Source: Gracilimonas sp017641085 (GTDB lineage Bacteria; Bacteroidota; Rhodothermia; Balneolales; Balneolaceae). Taken from it: 64,000 nt of DNA. A program made the translations under genes and the position numbers. This document shows positions 45,267 to 53,860 of the stretch, one piece after another. Position 1 is the first letter of the stretch; the number at the start of each line of letters is the position of its first letter. The stretch is taken from NCBI RefSeq assembly GCF_046115515.1, contig NZ_CP175953.1; one strand, 5' to 3'. Below the pieces are notes generated by a model. That model worked only from the letters and a program-made list of their open reading frames with translations, did no database searches and was not told where the DNA came from.

Positions 45267-47276
45267 CTATCGTACCCAAATGTTGTTCTCGCGGTTTGTA
45301 TCCGGGAAGTAGTGGTCGGCATCAATTTCTACCCGGGAAATCATAGCCGGCGCATCTAAGGTCACGGAAGTAGTTCGTTTGCCCATCATCCAGTCATCCA
45401 CGCCAATGCGGGTTGTAGTTTTGGAGCCGTCTTCAAAAGTAATGGTAAGATCAACAGGCATCACAACTTTGCCTAAATCTTTGATGGTTATGGTAGCCTC
45501 ATCGTCGTTTTGGGCAACATCAGCAATGGCCTGGTCCAGGGTCCACGTTTCGAAATACCAGGATCGCCAAAACCAGTCAAGTTCTCTTCCTGAAACATCC
45601 TCAAAGGTATTAAACATATCATAAGGTGTGGGATGTTTATATGCCCAGCGGTCCATGAAACTTGTCCATGCTTCTTTAAACAAATCATCACCTAACACAC
45701 CCTGCAAGGCAATTAAAACGGTAGCAGGTTTTGGATACGAAGCGACGCCGTAAGCCGGGCCGGGATAGTGGTAGTCGGACCATCTCATGATTTCGCCTTC
45801 CAGGTAGCTGCCTGCAATGGGCAGGTAACTGTTGAATTCATCCAGCCTGCTAAAGCTTTCCGGAAATTTATCCCAGCGGGCGTGGGCTTCATGAAAAGTG
45901 GTAGCTCCTTCATCCATCCAGGCATGTCGGCGTTCGTTATTGCTCACAATCATCGGGATCCACATATGGGCAATTTCGTGGGCGGTTACATTATACAGCG
46001 CCTGCTTTTTTTGTGATAAGGGAATATTCGGGTTCGGGTTGTTGTAGCTGCCCATTACCGTCATCATCGGGAATTCCATCCCGCCGCCTATAATGCCGGC
46101 TCCTTCAACGGAAGTCATGTGTGGCCACGGATACGGAATGCCGGTATAATCAGATAAAAATGAAATAGAGTGAGCAGTGTAGTCTGCGGCATCTTCCCAA
46201 AGCGGGGCTGATTCTCTCCAAAAAGCATTAATGAGGGAATAGTTTTCGCTGCCGTCACCGTCCACATCCCCAACCGGAGTCCGCATGGCATCCCACTGTG
46301 ATTGAGAGGTAGCACTGAAGGCAACATCACGAACTTTTTCAGCCTTAAAGCGCCAGGTTAAAGTTCCGTCCTCACCGGATCCCGTTGAGCTTCCAAAATC
46401 ATTGATTTCAACAATTGAAACCACAGTGTCAGATTGCTGAGCTGTGTTATATCTCTCGAGGACAGCTGGAGCCAAGACTTCTTCCGGATTCAAAAATTCA
46501 CCGGTACTCATAACCAGCCATTGTTCAGGAGCGGTGATATTAATTTCGTAGTCTCCAAAATCGTGATAAAACTCGGCATTTCCGGTAAAGTCGTCTCCAA
46601 ACCATCCGTGAACGTCATCATAAGTAGCAACATGCGGAAACCAATAGGCAATGAAGTACAGATTATTTCGGCTGTAGCCCATGCGTCCGCTTGCACCTGC
46701 TTGCGGAACTTTGAAATTCCAGTCAATTTCGATTTCGGTAGTCTGTCCCGGGAAAATCCTTTCGTTAGGATATACAACCAGGTTCGTGCCCTGAACTACA
46801 TAAGTCGGGCGACTTCGTTTCATGCCGGCAATGTCTTCACCATCAATAGAAACCCGTGTGATATTCATGCCACCGGTAATCTCCACGATTTCTTTACGGG
46901 GCACACCTTCTTTGTGGAGATTCTGAGCCAGTTCAAAAAGAATATAGTTTAAAGTATCGGGCGAATTATTGGTGTAGGTGATATCCGCCTCACCGTATAG
47001 CATGGTATCGGCCGGCACCAGTTCGGTATCAATTTTGTAGGAATAGGTGTTGGTGAAATAGTTGGGGCCGGGAGTTCCGTTATAGGATCGGAATCCATCT
47101 GCAACAGCTTGTTTAAAATCCCAGGGCTCTTCGATCTCGTAGGGAATGGGGCGTTCAGGTTTGAAGCTCTGTTCAATAGCGTCAGAAGTAGCAGGCGAAG
47201 TCGTGGTTTTTGATGGTGAACACGCAGTAAAAGCGGCGATTATAAAGATCAGGAATCCTGAAAGCGATGATTTCAT
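45267..47276 (-). CDS. M1-family aminopeptidase lipoprotein
   Basis: A 669-aa protein. The lipobox ends AAFTAC. The gluzincin zinc site is VTAHEIAHMWIPM (HExxH), with the third ligand Glu in WMDEGATTFHE; the upstream GGGMEFPMM corresponds to the M1 GxMEN region. The C-terminal part is a beta domain. Extracytoplasmic peptide hydrolysis. It is a single-gene unit ended by the terminator at 45199. Confidence 0.92.
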   Translation of the reverse strand: MKSSLSGFLIFIIAAFTACSPSKTTTSPATSDAIEQSFKPERPIPYEIEEPWDFKQAVADGFRSYNGTPGPNYFTNTYSYKIDTELVPADTMLYGEADITYTNNSPDTLNYILFELAQNLHKEGVPRKEIVEITGGMNITRVSIDGEDIAGMKRSRPTYVVQGTNLVVYPNERIFPGQTTEIEIDWNFKVPQAGASGRMGYSRNNLYFIAYWFPHVATYDDVHGWFGDDFTGNAEFYHDFGDYEINITAPEQWLVMSTGEFLNPEEVLAPAVLERYNTAQQSDTVVSIVEINDFGSSTGSGEDGTLTWRFKAEKVRDVAFSATSQSQWDAMRTPVGDVDGDGSENYSLINAFWRESAPLWEDAADYTAHSISFLSDYTGIPYPWPHMTSVEGAGIIGGGMEFPMMTVMGSYNNPNPNIPLSQKKQALYNVTAHEIAHMWIPMIVSNNERRHAWMDEGATTFHEAHARWDKFPESFSRLDEFNSYLPIAGSYLEGEIMRWSDYHYPGPAYGVASYPKPATVLIALQGVLGDDLFKEAWTSFMDRWAYKHPTPYDMFNTFEDVSGRELDWFWRSWYFETWTLDQAIADVAQNDDEATITIKDLGKVVMPVDLTITFEDGSKTTTRIGVDDWMMGKRTTSVTLDAPAMISRVEIDADHYFPDTNRENNIWVR

Positions 47277-47332
47277 GATTAGGTAGAATTAGGTTAGTCA
47301 GGAAGGAAGGTGGTAGTAAAAGTGAAGTGAAT

Positions 47333-47719
47333 CTATTTATGGATCTTCTTGTAATTTCTCTCTATAGATTCTTTCAGGTCGTTAAATTCAATGGGTTTCA
47401 CCAGGTAATCGAGATACTCGGTTTCTTTCGCTCTTTGAACGTGGTGAGGATCAGAATTCCCGGTGATGTAGATAACGGGCACATCTGAAAACTTGCGAAT
47501 TTCTTTCATGGCTGTGATGCCATCTATTTCCCCTTCAAGAGAAATATCCATTAAGATGAGGTCGGGCTTAATCTTCTGTGCCACTTCTATGGCTGTTTTA
47601 CCATATACGAGTTCCCCTTCCGCGTCATACCCCAATTTTTCCAGGTAGCTTTCATACAGAAGATTCAGAATCAGATCGTCTTCAACGATCATGACTGTTT
47701 TATTCTGTTTCTTGTCCAT
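47333..47719 (-). CDS. Single-domain response regulator
   Basis: A 128-aa receiver with no output domain: acidic residues E13/D14/D15, phospho-acceptor D58 in LILMDISLEGEIDG, YITGNSD and LVKP near the end. Such proteins relay phosphate or act by protein contacts. No kinase is adjacent. It lies at the end of the backbone, next to the tRNA terminator and the island. Confidence 0.9.
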   Translation of the reverse strand: MDKKQNKTVMIVEDDLILNLLYESYLEKLGYDAEGELVYGKTAIEVAQKIKPDLILMDISLEGEIDGITAMKEIRKFSDVPVIYITGNSDPHHVQRAKETEYLDYLVKPIEFNDLKESIERNYKKIHK

Positions 47720-47863
47720 CTCGTTCCATTAATTTTCATTGCCTTATAAGCAACAGGCTAAATAATAACATGAATTAATATTAAACGAAATTTTCTAATA
47801 AAAAAATTTAGTGGTTAAATAGAGTAAATAGTCAATTTATAAGCTGTAGAGAAAGGATTGCAT

Positions 47864-47901
47864 AAAAAAAGCCTGCTTCTCTGTTCTGAGAAGCAGGCTT
47901 T
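47864..47901 (-). terminator. Terminator of the tRNA-Leu gene
   Basis: AAAGCCTGCTTCT (47868-47880) and AGAAGCAGGCTTT (47889-47901) form a 13-bp stem with an 8-base loop. Seven As on the plus strand (47864-47870) make the T-run for minus-strand transcription. It directly follows the tRNA 3' end. Confidence 0.9.
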
Positions 47902-47902
47902 G

Positions 47903-47959
47903 TACCGCTGATCGGACTCGAACCGATACGGGCATTTTAATACCCATTGGATTTTAAGT
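47903..47959 (-). other. Attachment site: 3' half of tRNA-Leu(UAA)
   Basis: On the minus strand the sequence runs from the anticodon loop (CTTAAAA, anticodon TAA) through the long class II variable arm and the T-arm (ATCGG/CCGAT around TTCGAGT) to the acceptor 3' strand CAGCGGT plus discriminator A. The matching 5' half (acceptor, D-arm and the TTGGA side of the anticodon stem) is missing: the bases before it do not pair. This is what integration into a tRNA gene leaves at the end opposite the restored gene, and an integrase lies 160 bp away. Confidence 0.85.
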
Positions 47960-48117
47960 TTTTACCGCACTGCTTTTCTTTTCATTTCAAAAGGATTCAT
48001 AAGGATCATAAGTTCATTATTTAAATGAACTTAAATATTGCGTAAATTTTCAGGACGTTTGAGGGAATTACTCGTTTTTGTGTCCCCATGTTGTCCCCAA
48101 ATACTAAATGATTCATA

Positions 48118-49296
48118 ATGCCTAAAAGAAAACTTACAGATGCCTACATCCGAAATTTTAAAAACCCAGCAAAAAGAGTCGAGATTTATGACTCACTTAT
48201 TACTGGCTTGGCCATCAGAATTACAAAGAATGGAACAAAATCTTTTGTGTATAGATACCGATTTGCTGGTAAGGTTAAGAGGTTTACTCTCGGTCAACAT
48301 CCTAAGGTCGGTTTATCCAAAGCTCGCGAGGAGGCTAAAGAATTAGCTTACAGAGTCTCAAAGGGCCTTGATCCTCTCATGGAGGTTCGAAATAAAATCG
48401 AAGATAGTAAGTATACAATCGCTGATTTAGCAGATTACTTTAAGAAGCGATACCTCCCATTAATGAAAAAGTCGACACAGGCTACATACAAAAGTAGAAT
48501 TGATTCCTCGATTATACCCACTCTTGGCTATTATCCGGTGAAATCGATCTCAAAAGCTCATATCGTGAAATTCCTGGAAAAGATTGCTTTTGAAGATGGT
48601 CAAATAACTAATTCGAATCGTACAAGGGCAGTTTTATCTAGCATGATGTCATTCGCAGTGCAAAAAGACATCATTGATTATAATCCAGTCCGGGCAGTAA
48701 AAAAATTGGGAAGAGAGAAAACCAGGGATCGGATATATAGCGATAATGAAATCAAGTTACTTTGGGAAGCATTTGAACTCCAAAGAGAGCCAGTCAGGTC
48801 AATGTTAATGATGTTATTGCTGAATGGACAAAGATTAACTGAGACGAGAACAATGAGGTGGAAAGATGTAAATAATGGTGTTTGGACATTATCACAAAGT
48901 CATACTAAAAATGCACATCCACACCTAATACCCTTGTCCGATTTTTCACAGGAAATCTTAGATTCAATTAAAGGATACTCTGGTAAAACTGATTTTGTAT
49001 TCTTAGCACCACAGAAAAAAAATTGCCCTATTCCACATGTTGGAAAAGTGCCAGAAAGAATTCGTGAGATTTCAGGTGTAAGTGACTTTAGATTTCATGA
49101 CCTAAGGAGAACTGTTGGGTCAAGCATTTCCAGATTTAACTTTTCAAGAGTTGTTGCAGGAAAGGTATTAAATCATCAACAATTATCGGGGGATAGTTAT
49201 GTCACTGCTATATATGATAGATATAATTACATGGATGAAAAGAAAGAAGCACTTCAAAGCTGGACAGATCATATAAAATCAATAATATACAACTAG
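48118..49296 (+). CDS. int: Tyrosine-type site-specific integrase (P4/DUF4102 family)
   Basis: A 392-aa recombinase. The N-terminal DUF4102 domain includes GLAIRITKNGTKSFVYRYR and KRFTLGQHPKVGLSKAREEA. Catalytic residues are Arg in NGQRLTETRTMRW, His-x-x-Arg in FRFHDLRRTVG, a second His in NHQQLSGDSYV, and Tyr in IYDRYNYMDEKKEA. Its start faces the tRNA-Leu fragment 160 bp away. It inserts and excises the island at tRNA-Leu. Confidence 0.94.
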   Translation: MPKRKLTDAYIRNFKNPAKRVEIYDSLITGLAIRITKNGTKSFVYRYRFAGKVKRFTLGQHPKVGLSKAREEAKELAYRVSKGLDPLMEVRNKIEDSKYTIADLADYFKKRYLPLMKKSTQATYKSRIDSSIIPTLGYYPVKSISKAHIVKFLEKIAFEDGQITNSNRTRAVLSSMMSFAVQKDIIDYNPVRAVKKLGREKTRDRIYSDNEIKLLWEAFELQREPVRSMLMMLLLNGQRLTETRTMRWKDVNNGVWTLSQSHTKNAHPHLIPLSDFSQEILDSIKGYSGKTDFVFLAPQKKNCPIPHVGKVPERIREISGVSDFRFHDLRRTVGSSISRFNFSRVVAGKVLNHQQLSGDSYVTAIYDRYNYMDEKKEALQSWTDHIKSIIYN

Positions 49297-49297
49297 A

Positions 49298-49317
49298 TTA
49301 TATTATATTATATTATA
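49298..49317. repeat. Four tandem TTATA repeats
   Basis: Four exact TTATA copies begin one base after the integrase stop codon. A low-melting tract; possible slippage site. The rest of the gap to 49511 shows no gene. Confidence 0.75.
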
Positions 49318-49511
49318 TGTAGTGTGTTAATGTACAGTAGGTAGAGCAAGAATTCGTGTTTAAAGCCTTACTTCGGTAATGTGAGTTGGATACCTTGGCT
49401 ATGGTGATACCTCAATAGCATTGGGAATGGTTGAAAAATTAGTAATAAACACTTGCTTTAATATCACTCCCGCTTTCCATATAATCACTCGATAATCAAA
49501 AAATATATAGA

Positions 49512-49754
49512 ATGCAGCTACAGACCAAAACCGTTCGGAAGGGGATCAATAAAGCTTTTCTAAAGGAACTGGTAGAGCGGCCGGAGTTTGATAACTTTAA
49601 GAGGGCCTTATCATGGGCGCTTAATCAGATCCTCACCGCCAAAAAAGAAAACCCCGAAGCCGGCACCAGCAAACTGGAAGCCGAAATAGACCGGCTGGTG
49701 TATGAGCTGTATGGCTTGAGTGAGGAGGAGATTGGGATTGTGGAGGGAGTTTAA
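49512..49754 (+). CDS. 80-residue remnant, likely internally deleted type IIG restriction-methylation gene
   Basis: The first half, KGINKAFLKELVERPEFDNFKRAL, resembles N-termini of Bacteroidota Eco57I-type restriction-methylases. The last part, EIDRLVYELYGLSEEEIGIVEG, is the standard C-terminal tail of the same class. The methylase and target-recognition middle (normally about 1000 residues) is absent, so the gene appears to be the two ends fused by an in-frame deletion. Its base composition is richer in G and C than its AT-rich neighbours. It may be non-functional or a small regulatory leftover. It is 54 bp before the GHKL gene. Confidence 0.55.
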   Translation: MQLQTKTVRKGINKAFLKELVERPEFDNFKRALSWALNQILTAKKENPEAGTSKLEAEIDRLVYELYGLSEEEIGIVEGV

Positions 49755-49808
49755 ATTAGGCTTGGTAACCTTAGAACTATTAACTTTATGTTAATTAATT
49801 GATTAACA

Positions 49809-52013
49809 ATGCCTTCAAATAAAAAAGAAAATACCGTCAGTTTTTCTGTTGATGCGGCTCTAATTGACCGTTTAGGAAGAGAACTAGTTCAGAAAAAGGA
49901 AACTGCAGTAGCTGAATTGGTTAAGAACGCCTATGATGCCGATGCTACAAAAGTGAATTTAGTATTTGAGGATACTGAAGCTCCGGGAGGAACATTAAAA
50001 ATAAAAGATGACGGTCATGGAATGGATTTTGATCGGTTTGTAAATGCTTTTATGCGAATTTCATCTTCGGATAAAATAAAGAACCCAATTTCACCAAAGT
50101 TTAAGAGGCAAAAAGCAGGACGAAAGGGAATTGGTCGGTTTTCAGCTCAAACCCTTGGTTCAAGACTTACACTTATAACAAAGACATTAGAGCAAAAAAA
50201 AGCTCTTCGTATAACTATTAATTGGGATGATTATAGTGGTGAAAGAGATTTAGATAGTATTAGTCATGAATATGATTATGTAGATGTAGCAGATGAAGAA
50301 GGCACTCTCATGATAATTGAAAATTTGCGAGAAAAATGGACAGATGCTCAAATTATTCGAGTATACAAATATGTTTCCGATTTAATACAACCACTTCCAT
50401 TGTCAAAGCAAAAAAAAGAAACAGAAGACCCTGGATTCAAAGCCAAGTTTTATAAAGTTAAAAAGGGAGAACCAAAAGCTATATTAGATGAAGAGTCATT
50501 TATTTTTGACTATGCTGTAGCAAAAATAACAGCTGAAATTGATTCAAAAGGGTTTGCGAAATGGTCTGTTGAAAGTAAAAGGGTAGATCTTTCAGACAAG
50601 AATTTAACAATAGGTCCAGATGGGAATGAAAAAAGAGAGCCATTTAATAAACTAAAAAATATCACTTTAGAAGCTCATTATTTTATATATAGTAGTGAGT
50701 TTATACCAAAGAGACAAAGCAGCACAATTAGAAATTTAGCTAACAATAAAGGCGGAATTCGACTTTATAGAAATGGTTTTCGTGTAAGGCCTTATGGAGA
50801 GTCAAATGATGATTGGTTAAAGTTAGATTGGTCTGTAAGAAAAAGGGTTATTCTTCCCCCTCATGGGAATATCAACTTTTTTGGTTATGTCCAAATTTTT
50901 GATCCAAATGCTAAAATTTTTGAGGAAACTTCAAGTAGAGAAGGGTTAATTGAAAATGACGCATTCGATAATTTAAAAGAATTCATTTATCAAGTCTTAT
51001 CTAAAGCAGTATTAAAAGTTGCCGAAGTAAGGGATAAAAAAGGAACGACAAGTCAAAAAGATTGGGAAAGCAAATCATCAAAAGAAAGACTTGATGAAGC
51101 TTCTGATAAGCTGGACCAACTAGCAGAAGAGATGGAGAGAACTACTTCTAAAAGTGGGAGCAAGTCGAATGAGTCAAAAAAACAAGTCGAAAAAGTCCGA
51201 GGCTTGGCTTCAGAAGTAAAACAAGCAAGGGATCAAATAGCTGAAGAATTAGGCGAAAAAGAAATGCTCCGAGTGTTGGCAAGTTTGGGTTTAATTATTG
51301 GGGAATTCACACACGAGATTAAGCATTTTTTAGATGGGTTAAAGTATCAATCACAAGAAATAATAGATCTTTCAAAAGACATTCCCGATTTAAAAGATAT
51401 TTCCACAAAATTTCTAAAGGACTTTAAAGGTCTAGAATCTTATGCTTCTTATTTTGACTCAAACGTTTCCGAGCAAGTAAATCGTGATCGCAAACCTATT
51501 GAAGTACAAGATGTAGTAAATGAATTCAAAAAAACTATTGAACGGGATTTAAAAAGGTTAGGAATAGAATTGGCACCGATTGAGAGAAAAGGTAAAGGGC
51601 TATTTACCCGTCCAATGCACGGCTCGGAATGGGCTTCTATAATTTACAATTTATACAGTAATTCAAAAAAAGCCATAAAGCGAGCTAATGTAAAAGGAAA
51701 ATTACACATTGCAGTGGGCAAAAGTGATTCGGATGTTTACTTACAGTTTTCAGATAACGGAGATGGAATTTCTGATATTAACAAAGAGCGAATATTTGAT
51801 GCTTTTTTTACCACCGCTACACCCTCTGGTCCTGATGCCAAAGAAAATGAAGACTTATTAGGTAGCGGTTTAGGTTTAAAAATCATCAAAGATATTATTA
51901 ACGGTTATAATGGTAGTATCGAATTGATAAAACCGCCAAAAGGATATTCAACTTGCTTTAAGGTATCCGTGCCAAAAGCCACAAAGGAGGAAATCAAAGA
52001 ACATGTCATGTAA
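49809..52013 (+). CDS. Soluble protein with two GHKL ATPase modules (MORC/HSP90-like plus histidine-kinase-like)
   Basis: A 734-aa protein with no membrane segment. Module one: N-box ELVKNAYDADA (36-46), G1 DDGHGMD (67-73), G2 GRKGIGRFS (104-112), then an S5-type transducer (IRLYRNGFRVRPYG near 317-330). A charged coiled-coil linker spans about 415-485. Module two: a phosphoacceptor-like H-box GEFTHEIKHF (His502), N-box YNLYSNSKKA (Asn614), G1 SDNGDG (648-653), F-box RIFDAFFTT, G2 GSGLGL (685-690). So a MORC-like clamp and a histidine kinase are in one chain. It overlaps the response regulator gene by 11 bp. It would signal through that partner; the trigger is unknown. Confidence 0.85.
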   Translation: MPSNKKENTVSFSVDAALIDRLGRELVQKKETAVAELVKNAYDADATKVNLVFEDTEAPGGTLKIKDDGHGMDFDRFVNAFMRISSSDKIKNPISPKFKRQKAGRKGIGRFSAQTLGSRLTLITKTLEQKKALRITINWDDYSGERDLDSISHEYDYVDVADEEGTLMIIENLREKWTDAQIIRVYKYVSDLIQPLPLSKQKKETEDPGFKAKFYKVKKGEPKAILDEESFIFDYAVAKITAEIDSKGFAKWSVESKRVDLSDKNLTIGPDGNEKREPFNKLKNITLEAHYFIYSSEFIPKRQSSTIRNLANNKGGIRLYRNGFRVRPYGESNDDWLKLDWSVRKRVILPPHGNINFFGYVQIFDPNAKIFEETSSREGLIENDAFDNLKEFIYQVLSKAVLKVAEVRDKKGTTSQKDWESKSSKERLDEASDKLDQLAEEMERTTSKSGSKSNESKKQVEKVRGLASEVKQARDQIAEELGEKEMLRVLASLGLIIGEFTHEIKHFLDGLKYQSQEIIDLSKDIPDLKDISTKFLKDFKGLESYASYFDSNVSEQVNRDRKPIEVQDVVNEFKKTIERDLKRLGIELAPIERKGKGLFTRPMHGSEWASIIYNLYSNSKKAIKRANVKGKLHIAVGKSDSDVYLQFSDNGDGISDINKERIFDAFFTTATPSGPDAKENEDLLGSGLGLKIIKDIINGYNGSIELIKPPKGYSTCFKVSVPKATKEEIKEHVM

Positions 52014-53106
52014 TTATTTATACATAGATGATGAAGAACAAGATCAAGTACAGCAATATGTTGATGCTTTACATAAGCATAAGGGATTAAATATTGACCG
52101 CATCAAACCTGGTAAGTTTGAAGAGCTCATTGATAAGATTATTGATTTAGATCCTGATGGTATTCTGATTGATTGGAAACTGGATGGAATACCAACTGGC
52201 AAAGGACAATATAAAGCAGGGACAGTAGCTCAAGAACTACGTACTAGAAGTGTGGAAAATGAGGCTTTGGTAAAGCCAATAATTTTAATTTCTACTGATG
52301 AGAAGCTACAAGAAACTTATACCAAAGAAGGAACAAGTCATGATCTGTTTGATTTTTTATACAAGAAGAATGAGGCTGTTGAAAAAGGTGAGCGTGTAGC
52401 TACTGAACTAATCGGGTTTGCAAAATCTTATAATGAATTAAGGGAGCATCGAAAAAAGAAGAACGAAATAAATGAAATCTTGGAATTGGAAGAGAAAGAA
52501 CTTCTTGACTCAAGAATTTACAGCAGTTTTTCTACTAAAGGAGATAGCTTAAAACCTGTTCATGAATATGCTCAATTTATTATCAATCATTTAATTCGTA
52601 TTCCCGGGCCATTAATTGATGAGAAAACCTTAGCATCAAGAATCGGAATAAATATAGATGAATCGAAAAATTGGAAAAAACTTAGAGAAGAACACTTTGA
52701 TGTTTTTAAATTTTCTGGACCTTTTTCTGGTATTTGGGACAGATGGTGGGCACAAAAATTAGAGAGTTGGTGGTACGAAATGATTGAGGATAGTAAACCT
52801 CTTCAATTATTAAAGGCATCAGAACGTATTGAACATATTAAAGAGAAAATTGGTATTGAATTTACACCCTGCGAACCAATCGAAGATAATTATGGTACTG
52901 AATATTGGACGATTTGCCAAGTTCTTGGACAACCTTTAGATCCGGTAGATGGTTTTATGATTGAAAGTAGTAAACAGTTTCCTTGGCAAGAGGAATTATA
53001 TGTTTCAAAAAAATCTGTAATCGACAGAACCTATAAGGCTAAAGGATATAGTCTTCATCCGATGGAAAATGAAAGATATTATGATCTAATTTCAGATGAT
53101 GAATAA
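52003..53106 (+). CDS. Response regulator with unknown C-terminal output domain
   Basis: A 367-aa protein. The N-terminal receiver keeps the key residues: D9/D10/E11, phospho-acceptor D57 (GILIDWKLD), S97/T98 in IILISTDE, and K121/K122. It has an insert around 62-75. The rest, about 240 residues, has no recognised family: LIDEKTLASRIGIN, FKFSGPFSGIWDRWWAQ and DPVDGFMIESSKQFPW are its notable stretches. It overlaps the GHKL gene and is 11 bp before the next gene. Predicted to take phosphate from His502 of the partner and switch an effector. Confidence 0.8.
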   Translation: MSCNYLYIDDEEQDQVQQYVDALHKHKGLNIDRIKPGKFEELIDKIIDLDPDGILIDWKLDGIPTGKGQYKAGTVAQELRTRSVENEALVKPIILISTDEKLQETYTKEGTSHDLFDFLYKKNEAVEKGERVATELIGFAKSYNELREHRKKKNEINEILELEEKELLDSRIYSSFSTKGDSLKPVHEYAQFIINHLIRIPGPLIDEKTLASRIGINIDESKNWKKLREEHFDVFKFSGPFSGIWDRWWAQKLESWWYEMIEDSKPLQLLKASERIEHIKEKIGIEFTPCEPIEDNYGTEYWTICQVLGQPLDPVDGFMIESSKQFPWQEELYVSKKSVIDRTYKAKGYSLHPMENERYYDLISDDE

Positions 53107-53117
53107 AAAGACATGAG

Positions 53118-53852
53118 ATGAGCGAAAAAATTCGAAAACAATATGCCTCAGATCTTCAGTGGTTACATTCAATTTTGGATAGGGAGAATTTTATAAAAAA
53201 TTTAAAACCATTGTACGATTCTATTCAAAAGTGCAAAAAAGCACCTTATGGTAAAGACGAATTATGGAACCATGAAATGGTAAGGTTGAACTTAGGACCA
53301 ATTCATTCACTAAAAAAAGTTAGGCCCCAAAATCTTAAAGATTTGAATCTTACACTTACAATACGTTGTATAGGTGTATGCCAAGAGGAACCAGAACTCG
53401 ACTATGTAAATTCACTTAATTTCGATATTCGAATTAAAGCTGAAGATAAAGAGAAAAATAATTTTTTGACATCTTGGCATTTAGATTGCCATATCATCAA
53501 GGATGACGATGGAGAACCAGATCATTGTCATCCACTTTTTCACTTTCAACATGGAGGGAGATCAATATTAGGTCTTTATGAAGATGAAGAATATGATTTT
53601 GGTTCGTCTCTTTTCTTAGAATCACCAAGAATTGCATTTCCTCCAATGGACATACCATTAGGAATAAATTATGTGTTGTCGCAATTTTATGGAGATAACT
53701 GGCGAACATTGAGAAAAGATAAAACTTACTTGAAGATAATTGAAAGGTCACAAAAAAGACTTTGGAAACCTTACTTCTCTAAACTTGCTTCATACTTTGA
53801 AACTCCACAATTAAATGAACCAGCTAAACTTCTAATGCCAGATTTAATTTAG
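53118..53852 (+). CDS. Unknown His-rich protein of the GHKL/receiver operon
   Basis: A 244-aa protein with no family I recognise. The centre holds a metal-site-like cluster: SWHLDCHI, then PDHCHPLFHFQHGG (His, Cys and Asp close together), followed by SPRIAFPPMDIPLGINYVL. The C-terminus is basic and helical. Eleven bp from the receiver gene and 8 bp from the methyltransferase gene, so it belongs to the same transcript. A nuclease or nucleotide-binding effector is possible but unproven. Confidence 0.7.
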   Translation: MSEKIRKQYASDLQWLHSILDRENFIKNLKPLYDSIQKCKKAPYGKDELWNHEMVRLNLGPIHSLKKVRPQNLKDLNLTLTIRCIGVCQEEPELDYVNSLNFDIRIKAEDKEKNNFLTSWHLDCHIIKDDDGEPDHCHPLFHFQHGGRSILGLYEDEEYDFGSSLFLESPRIAFPPMDIPLGINYVLSQFYGDNWRTLRKDKTYLKIIERSQKRLWKPYFSKLASYFETPQLNEPAKLLMPDLI

Positions 53853-53860
53853 TAAGTCAA

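Noticed and set aside
47903..48000. Group I intron in tRNA-Leu(UAA), a classic site for such introns
   Set aside because: Identity to the tRNA runs unbroken through the whole anticodon loop (CTTAAAA), no intron end is visible, and no 5' exon is found nearby; an integrase is adjacent instead.
49298..49317. CRISPR-like array after the integrase
   Set aside because: It is only a 5-bp tandem repeat without spacers; no cas genes in the window.
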